Source: an uncultured Alphaproteobacteria bacterium | Lineage (GTDB): Bacteria > Pseudomonadota > Alphaproteobacteria > Micropepsales > Micropepsaceae | NCBI GenBank assembly: GCA_903837555.1 | Contig: CAILUV010000021.1 | Location: 1-36,291, forward strand | Direction: 5' to 3' | Length of the DNA stretch: 36,291 nt | Shown: positions 31,318 to 36,291 of the stretch, in pieces | How positions within the stretch are numbered: the first letter of the stretch is position 1 | Layout: every line of letters begins with the position of its first letter | The notes under the pieces: model-generated | The model's database searches: none | Told to the model about the DNA's origin: nothing | The model's input: only the letters and a program-made list of their open reading frames with translations | Position numbers and translations under genes: made by a program

Positions 31318-31441
31318 TGTCATTCCCGGCGAGCCGCGCGATAGCGCGGCGAGGAAAGGGAAGCCATCGATCAGTCTGCGCATGCACGTGCATGGATCCC
31401 CTTCCCTTCGCGCCGCATGCGGCGCTCAGCCGGGGATGACA
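31318..31441. repeat. Nested palindromic intergenic element (124 nt)
   Basis: The ends are inverted: TGTCATTCCCGGC at the left and GCCGGGGATGACA at the right, one mismatch. Inside, three further hairpins nest: GCCGCGC-GATA-GCGCGGC (31333-31350), the 14-bp palindrome CATGCACGTGCATG (31381-31394) and the 16-bp palindrome at 31410-31425. AAGGGAAG (31356-31363) also pairs with CTTCCCTT (31401-31408). This cloverleaf-like design fits a REP/MITE-type small repeat. It lies between the convergent SCO and lpdA genes and could also end both transcripts. Confidence 0.75.
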
Positions 31442-31449
31442 ACCGGTTC

Positions 31450-32850
31450 TTAGATGTGCAACGCGCCGCCGTCGGCCGCCAGCACCGATTCGTGCATCAT
31501 TTCCGACAGCGTCGGATGCGGGAAGATGGTGTGCGCCAATTCCTGGTCGGTCAGCTCGCCGGTCTTGGCGATGACGTAGCCCTGGATCAGTTCGGTCACC
31601 TCGGCGCCGATCATGTGCGCGCCCAAGAGCTCGCCCGTGGTGGCGTCGAACACGGTCTTGACCAGACCTTCGGGTTCGCCCAGCGCGATTGCTTTGCCAT
31701 TGCCGATGAAGGGGAACTTGCCGACCTTGATCTCGCGGCCGGTTTCCTTGGCCTTGGCTTCGGTCAGGCCGACGCTGGCAACCTGCGGCCAGCAATAGGT
31801 GCAGCCCGGCACGTTCGATGTGTTGAGCGGGTGCACGCCCTTCACGCCCGCGATCTTCTCGGCGACGATCACGCCTTCGTGCATCGCCTTGTGCGCCAGC
31901 CAGGGCGCGCCCACCAGGTCGCCGATGGCCCACACGCCATCGACGCCGGTTTCGCCATACTTGCCGGCGACGACGTGGGTCTTTTCGACTTTGATGCCCG
32001 CGGCTTCCAGGCCGATATTCTCGACATTGCCGACAATGCCCATCGCCAGGATCACGCGGTCGACTGTGACGCTCTCGGTCTTGCCGGCCTTGTCTTTCAG
32101 CGTGCAGGTGACGTTGTTGGCGCCCTTTTTCAGTTCGGTGACCTGGGTGCCCAGCTTGAGCTTCATGCCCTGCTTGGTGAAGGCCTTGCCGGCCAGCGCG
32201 GAAATTTCCTCGTCTTCCACCGGCATGACGCGGTCCATGATTTCCACCACGGTCACCTCGGCGCCCAACGTGCGGTAGAAGCTGGCGAACTCGATGCCGA
32301 TGGCGCCTGAACCCACGACCAGCAGCGACTTGGGGAATTCTGTCGGCACCATCGCTTCACGGTAAGTCCAGATCAGCTTTCCGTCGGGCTCCAGCCCCGG
32401 CATGGTGCGGGCGCGCGCGCCCGTCGCCAGCACGATATTCTTGGCGGTGTAGTCGGCAGCCTTGCCATCCTTGGTGACGGAGAGCTTGCCCTTGCCGGCC
32501 AGCTTGGCTTCGCCAGCAATGACGGTGACCTTGTGCTTCTTCATCAGGAAGCCGACGCCGTCGGACAATTGCTTGGAGACGCCGCGGCTGCGGGCGACGA
32601 TCTTTTCAATGTCGAACTTGAAATTGTCGGCCGACATGCCGAATTCATTCAGCCGGTGCAGCAGGTGCCAGATTTCGCTGGAGCGCAGCAGCGCCTTGGT
32701 CGGAATGCAGCCCCAGTTCAGGCAGATGCCACCCATGCGGTCGCGTTCGACCACAGCCGTCTTCAGGCCAAGCTGCGCCGCACGGATGGCGCAGACATAG
32801 CCGCCCGGTCCACCGCCCACCACGATCACGTCGAAATTGTTGTCCGCCAT
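31450..32850 (-). CDS. lpdA: Dihydrolipoyl dehydrogenase (E3 of pyruvate dehydrogenase)
   Basis: The 466-residue flavoprotein reoxidises dihydrolipoyl groups with NAD+. FDVIVVGGGPGGYVCAIRAA binds FAD; the redox pair Cys43/Cys48 is in RMGGICLNWGCIPTKALL. The NAD fold reads LLVVGSGAIGIEFASFYRTL, and VDGVWAIGDLVG closes the FAD site. The C-terminal catalytic His445/Glu450 pair sits in HTIFPHPTLSEMMHESVL. It is the last gene of the pdhA-pdhB-pdhC-lpdA operon, 9 nt after pdhC. The palindromic element at 31318-31441 follows its stop. Confidence 0.96.
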   Translation of the reverse strand: MADNNFDVIVVGGGPGGYVCAIRAAQLGLKTAVVERDRMGGICLNWGCIPTKALLRSSEIWHLLHRLNEFGMSADNFKFDIEKIVARSRGVSKQLSDGVGFLMKKHKVTVIAGEAKLAGKGKLSVTKDGKAADYTAKNIVLATGARARTMPGLEPDGKLIWTYREAMVPTEFPKSLLVVGSGAIGIEFASFYRTLGAEVTVVEIMDRVMPVEDEEISALAGKAFTKQGMKLKLGTQVTELKKGANNVTCTLKDKAGKTESVTVDRVILAMGIVGNVENIGLEAAGIKVEKTHVVAGKYGETGVDGVWAIGDLVGAPWLAHKAMHEGVIVAEKIAGVKGVHPLNTSNVPGCTYCWPQVASVGLTEAKAKETGREIKVGKFPFIGNGKAIALGEPEGLVKTVFDATTGELLGAHMIGAEVTELIQGYVIAKTGELTDQELAHTIFPHPTLSEMMHESVLAADGGALHI

Positions 32851-32859
32851 GATGCGCCC

Positions 32860-34176
32860 CTACAGCAGCATCGAGGCTGGTTCCTCGATGAACTGCTTCA
32901 ACGTCGCCAGGAACTTGGCGCCGGTGCCGCCATCCACCACGCGGTGGTCGGCCGACATGGTCACGGTCATCACGGTGGCGACTTCGATTTTGCCATTCAC
33001 GACGATGGCGCGTTCTTTGCCCGCGCCGACCGCGATGATGCAGCTCTGCGGCGGGTTGATGATCGAAGTGAAGTTCTTGATGCCGTACATGCCCAAGTTG
33101 GAAACCGAGAAGCCGCCGCCTTCATATTGATTGGGCTTGAGCTTCTTGGCCTTGGCCAAGCCGGCAAGTTCTTTCACTTCGTTGCTGATCTCGACCAGGC
33201 CCTTGGTCTGGGCCTTAAAGATGATCGGCGTGATTAGGCCGAAGTCCAGCGCCACGGCGACGCCGACATCGGCATCCTTGTGCTTGAGGATCGCGGTGTC
33301 GGTCCAGGAGGCGTTGACGTCTGGATGCTTCATCAGCGCCATGGCCGACGCCTTCATGATGAAGTCGTTGACTGAGAGCTTGTAGGCCGGGACCTTGTCT
33401 TTTCCCTTCGGCGCGGCGGCGTTCATCTTTTCGCGCACCGCCATCAGGGCGTTCAGGTTGCAGTCCACCGTCAGGTAGTAATGCGGGATCAGCGTCTTGG
33501 CGCTGGTCAGGCGCTTGGCGATGGCCTTGCGCATGGAATCGTGCGGGATCTCTTCGTAACTGCCCGCCGGATACAGCAGACGCGCATCCGGGAGCGGCGC
33601 CACGCCGGGCACGCCGGCGCCACCAGCCGCGGCAGGTGCGCCAGCCACAGGCTTGGCTGCGCCGGGCTTGGCATTCTCCACGTCGGATTTGACGATACGG
33701 CCCCGCGGGCCCGTGCCGGTGACGCCGGACAGGTCGACGCCCTTTTCGGCAGCGATACGCTTGGCCAGCGGCGAGGCATAGATGCGAGCGCCATCATTTT
33801 TAGCGGCAGGCGCAGCAGCAGCCTTGGGCGCGTCGGCTTTGGGCGCGGGCGCAGACGATTTTTCCTCCGCCTTCACCGCCGCCTTGATATCTTTCATCGC
33901 GGCGTGAATATCGACCGCGGCGCCGGCCTTTTCGCCTTCGGCGAGCAGCACGGCGATGGGCGCATTCACCTTCACGCCTTCGCTGCCTTCGGCGACCAGA
34001 ATCTTGCCGATGGTGCCTTCATCCACCGCTTCGAATTCCATGGTGGCCTTGTCGGTTTCGATCTCGGCCAGGATGGTGCCGGACTTGATCACATCGCCTT
34101 CCTTGACCAGCCACTTGGCCAGCTTGCCCTCTTCCATGGTGGGCGACAGCGCGGGCATCAGAATGTTCGTCGCCAC
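32860..34176 (-). CDS. pdhC: Pyruvate dehydrogenase E2, dihydrolipoamide acetyltransferase
   Basis: The 438-residue protein carries one lipoyl domain ([20 protein letters not shown], lipoyl-Lys43 in [11 protein letters not shown]). An Ala/Pro/Lys-rich linker and a peripheral subunit-binding domain follow ([37 protein letters not shown]). The C-terminal acetyltransferase domain has its catalytic His411 in [17 protein letters not shown]. It transfers acetyl groups to CoA and forms the core of the complex. Start is GTG 34176 with AAGGA upstream, 4 nt after pdhB. Its lipoyl domain is nearly the same as the one fused to pdhB. Confidence 0.96.
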   Translation of the reverse strand: MATNILMPALSPTMEEGKLAKWLVKEGDVIKSGTILAEIETDKATMEFEAVDEGTIGKILVAEGSEGVKVNAPIAVLLAEGEKAGAAVDIHAAMKDIKAAVKAEEKSSAPAPKADAPKAAAAPAAKNDGARIYASPLAKRIAAEKGVDLSGVTGTGPRGRIVKSDVENAKPGAAKPVAGAPAAAGGAGVPGVAPLPDARLLYPAGSYEEIPHDSMRKAIAKRLTSAKTLIPHYYLTVDCNLNALMAVREKMNAAAPKGKDKVPAYKLSVNDFIMKASAMALMKHPDVNASWTDTAILKHKDADVGVAVALDFGLITPIIFKAQTKGLVEISNEVKELAGLAKAKKLKPNQYEGGGFSVSNLGMYGIKNFTSIINPPQSCIIAVGAGKERAIVVNGKIEVATVMTVTMSADHRVVDGGTGAKFLATLKQFIEEPASMLL

Positions 34177-34180
34177 GGGT

Positions 34181-35557
34181 CTATTCCTTGTAGCTGACGG
34201 ATTTGACCGCCGCGATCAGGTCGTCGACCGTCGGCAAGGCCAGCTTTTCAAGATTGGCGGCATAGGGCATCGGCACGTCCTTGCCCGCGACCTTGGTCGG
34301 CGGCGCGTCGAGATAATCGAACACCTCCTGCGCCACCTGGGCGCAGATTTCCGAACCGATGGAGCAGACCGGCCAGCCCTGTTCGAACGTGACGATGCGG
34401 TTGGTCTTCTTCACCGACGCGATCACCGTATCCATGTCGAGCGGACGCAGGGTGCGTAGGTCGATCACTTCGGCATCGATACCCTCTTCCGCCAGCTTCT
34501 CAGCGGCTTCCAGCGCCTGGCCGACGGTGATGGAGTAAGCGACGATGGTGACGTCCTTGCCCGGGCGGCAGATGCGCGCCTTGCCGATCGGCAACACGAA
34601 GTCGTCCAGCTTGGGCACGGGGAAGCTGCGCCCATAGACGATTTCATTTTCCAGGAAGATGACCGGGCTGCCGTCGCGGATCGCGGCCTTGAGCAGACCC
34701 TTGGCGTCGGCGGCAAAATACGGCGCGATGACTTTCAGGCCGGGCACCGAGGCGTACCAGGCCGAATAGTCCTGGCTGTGCTGGGCGCCGACGCGGGCGG
34801 CGGCGCCGTTGGGGCCGCGGAACACGATCGGGCTGCTCATCTGGCCGCCCGACATGTAGCGCGTCTTGGCGGCGGAGTTGATGATCTGGTCCATCGCCTG
34901 CATCGCGAAGTTCCATGTCATGAATTCGACGATGGGCTTGAGGCCATCGAAAGCAGCGCCGATTCCAAGACCAGTAAAGCCATGCTCGGTGATGGGCGTA
35001 TCGATGACGCGGCGCTCACCGAACTCTTCCAGCAGGCCTTGGCTGATCTTGTAGGCGCCCTGATACTGGGCGACTTCCTCGCCCATCAGGAACACCAGTT
35101 CGTCGCGGCGCATTTCCTCGGCCATGGCGTCGCGCAGCGCGTCGCGCACGGTCTGGTTGACGAACTCGGTGCCTTCGGGGATTTCAGGGTCGGCGGCAAC
35201 TTCTGTCTTGGGCGCGGCAACCGGCGCGGCGCCCTTGTCGGCGACGGCCTTGTGATCTTCGCCGGCGGGAAGCGCGGCGTCTTTCTTTTTCTTCGGCGCG
35301 GCGCCGGCGCTTTCGCCGTCCGCCAGCAGCGTGGCGATGGGCGAATTGACCTTCACGCCTTCGGTGCCTTCGACCACCAGGATTTCGCCGATGGTGCCTT
35401 CATCGACGGCTTCGAATTCCATCGTCGCCTTGTCGGTTTCGATCTCGGCCAGGATGGTGCCGGATTTGATCGTGTCGCCGGCCTTGACCAGCCACTTTGA
35501 CAGCTTGCCCTCTTCCATCGTGGGCGAGAGCGCGGGCATCAGGATTTCGGTGCTCAT
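34181..35557 (-). CDS. pdhB: Pyruvate dehydrogenase E1 beta with N-terminal lipoyl domain
   Basis: The 458-residue protein begins with a complete lipoyl domain ([20 protein letters not shown], lipoyl-Lys43 in [11 protein letters not shown]) and an Ala/Lys-rich linker. The transketolase-like beta subunit starts near residue 135 with [20 protein letters not shown]. Later blocks are [40 protein letters not shown], and a C-terminal domain with [16 protein letters not shown] lipoyl domain on E1 beta is a known alphaproteobacterial trait. The ATG shares one base with the pdhA stop (TGATG), so pdhA and pdhB are translationally coupled. Confidence 0.96.
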   Translation of the reverse strand: MSTEILMPALSPTMEEGKLSKWLVKAGDTIKSGTILAEIETDKATMEFEAVDEGTIGEILVVEGTEGVKVNSPIATLLADGESAGAAPKKKKDAALPAGEDHKAVADKGAAPVAAPKTEVAADPEIPEGTEFVNQTVRDALRDAMAEEMRRDELVFLMGEEVAQYQGAYKISQGLLEEFGERRVIDTPITEHGFTGLGIGAAFDGLKPIVEFMTWNFAMQAMDQIINSAAKTRYMSGGQMSSPIVFRGPNGAAARVGAQHSQDYSAWYASVPGLKVIAPYFAADAKGLLKAAIRDGSPVIFLENEIVYGRSFPVPKLDDFVLPIGKARICRPGKDVTIVAYSITVGQALEAAEKLAEEGIDAEVIDLRTLRPLDMDTVIASVKKTNRIVTFEQGWPVCSIGSEICAQVAQEVFDYLDAPPTKVAGKDVPMPYAANLEKLALPTVDDLIAAVKSVSYKE

Positions 35558-36291
35558 CAGGCGTAAATGTCCGTGTAAAGTTCGTCCAGGCCCGGTTCCG
35601 GGCTCTCCGTGGCGAATTCCGCCGAAGCGATGACAACGGCTTTCACCGCCGCGTCCATCTGCTTCATGTCTTCTTCGCTCAGCACGCCGCGTTCCAGCAG
35701 CTTCTTGCCGAAGCTTTCGATCGGGTCACGCTTTTCGCGCATCTCGGTCACTTCTTCCTTGCTGCGATACTTGGCAGGATCGGACATGGAGTGGCCGCGA
35801 TAGCGGTAGGTCTTCATTTCCAGGATGATCGGGCCCTTGCCGGCGCGGCAATGGGCGAAGGCTTCTTCGCCCGCCTTCAGCACCGCCTCGACATCCATGC
35901 CGTCGACCTGCACGCCCGGAATGCCGAACGAGGCGCCGCGCTTGGAGAAGTCCGACACCGCCGAGGAGCGCGCGACGCTGGTGCCCATGGCGTACTGGTT
36001 GTTCTCGATCACATAGATGACCGGCAGCTTCCACAGCTCGGCCATGTTGAAGCTTTCATAGACCTGGCCCTGGTTGGCCGCGCCGTCGCCGAAATAGGTC
36101 AGGCAGACATTCTTGTTGCCGCGATACTTATTGGCGAAGGCCAGGCCCGTGCCCAGCGGCACCTGGGCGCCGACGATGCCGTGGCCGCCATAGAATTTCT
36201 TTTCGCTCGAGAACATGTGCATCGAGCCGCCCTTGCCGCGCGACAGGCCGGTGGAACGGCCCGTGAGTTCGGCCATCACCGCCTTGGGGTC
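35557..36291 (-). CDS. pdhA: Pyruvate dehydrogenase E1 alpha, C-terminal part (5' end beyond window)
   Basis: About 244 residues are visible; the frame is open to the window edge ([20 protein letters not shown]), so the N-terminus lies outside. Landmarks are [20 protein letters not shown], the thiamine-diphosphate motif [20 protein letters not shown] ending in [20 protein letters not shown], and the phosphorylation-loop region [20 protein letters not shown]. It decarboxylates pyruvate together with PdhB. The internal ATG/GTG near 36274-36279 is not the start. It is the first visible gene of the operon pdhA-pdhB-pdhC-lpdA; its promoter is not in the window. Confidence 0.95.
   Translation of the reverse strand, partial: DPKAVMAELTGRSTGLSRGKGGSMHMFSSEKKFYGGHGIVGAQVPLGTGLAFANKYRGNKNVCLTYFGDGAANQGQVYESFNMAELWKLPVIYVIENNQYAMGTSVARSSAVSDFSKRGASFGIPGVQVDGMDVEAVLKAGEEAFAHCRAGKGPIILEMKTYRYRGHSMSDPAKYRSKEEVTEMREKRDPIESFGKKLLERGVLSEEDMKQMDAAVKAVVIASAEFATESPEPGLDELYTDIYA

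Overview
The window looks like a chromosomal segment of a high-GC alphaproteobacterium. This rests on gene content: a leucyl-transferase Bpt, a PDH E1-beta carrying its own lipoyl domain, glycine oxidase ThiO, a DUF2336 protein, CtaG_Cox/PCu(A)C/SCO copper genes, and a perfect CtrA-type box (TTAA-N7-TTAAC). The gene set recalls Caulobacterales or Rhizomicrobium/Micropepsales, but genus cannot be fixed from the sequence alone. Genes are packed tightly, often with 1-4 nt start/stop overlaps. No stretch over 300 bases lacks a gene. I see no phage, insertion sequence, CRISPR array or rRNA.

Layout. 1-1741 (+): the 3' end of bpt, a UPF0126 membrane protein and a spermidine-synthase-like methyltransferase. 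1718-3612 (-): metG and an overlapping 59-codon ORF. 3693-6858 (+): three tandem, overlapping genes for exported mutarotase-fold paralogues, then tRNA-Thr(UGU) with a clear promoter. 7019-7768 (-): a DUF533/TerB-like protein. 7881-15272: a catabolic block with a large FAD/Fe-S 2-hydroxyacid dehydrogenase (-), and divergent from it an aminotransferase, an MFS carrier and an exported cupin (+), then an exported SMP-30/gluconolactonase (-). 15327-17421 (-): LemA plus two TPM-domain proteins. 17518-18969 (-): an unusual fusion of a TetR-type DNA-binding domain, a membrane helix, a Sel1-like repeat and an AsmA C-terminal domain. 19087-20580 (-): a TPR protein with a 2OG-Fe(II) oxygenase domain. Then a TetR regulator and glycerol kinase.

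22927-26824 holds a signalling group: a DUF2336 gene broken by a frameshift, NAD kinase, a CheY-like regulator and an Hpt protein (+), facing a lytic transglycosylase (-) whose likely original start is cut off by an in-frame stop. 26850-28802 (-): a small membrane protein, thiO and a HIT protein. 28887-29378 (+): msrA. 29379-31311: copper delivery to cytochrome oxidase (PCu(A)C and CtaG on -, SCO on +). 31318-31441: a nested palindromic element between convergent genes. 31450-36291 (-): the pyruvate dehydrogenase operon pdhA-pdhB-pdhC-lpdA, with pdhA running off the window edge.

The most notable items are the TetR-TM-Sel1-AsmA fusion, the triplicated mutarotase-like exported proteins, the two broken genes in the signalling cluster, the alternative hairpins before the gluconolactonase gene, and the hairpins formed where convergent genes overlap at their stop codons.
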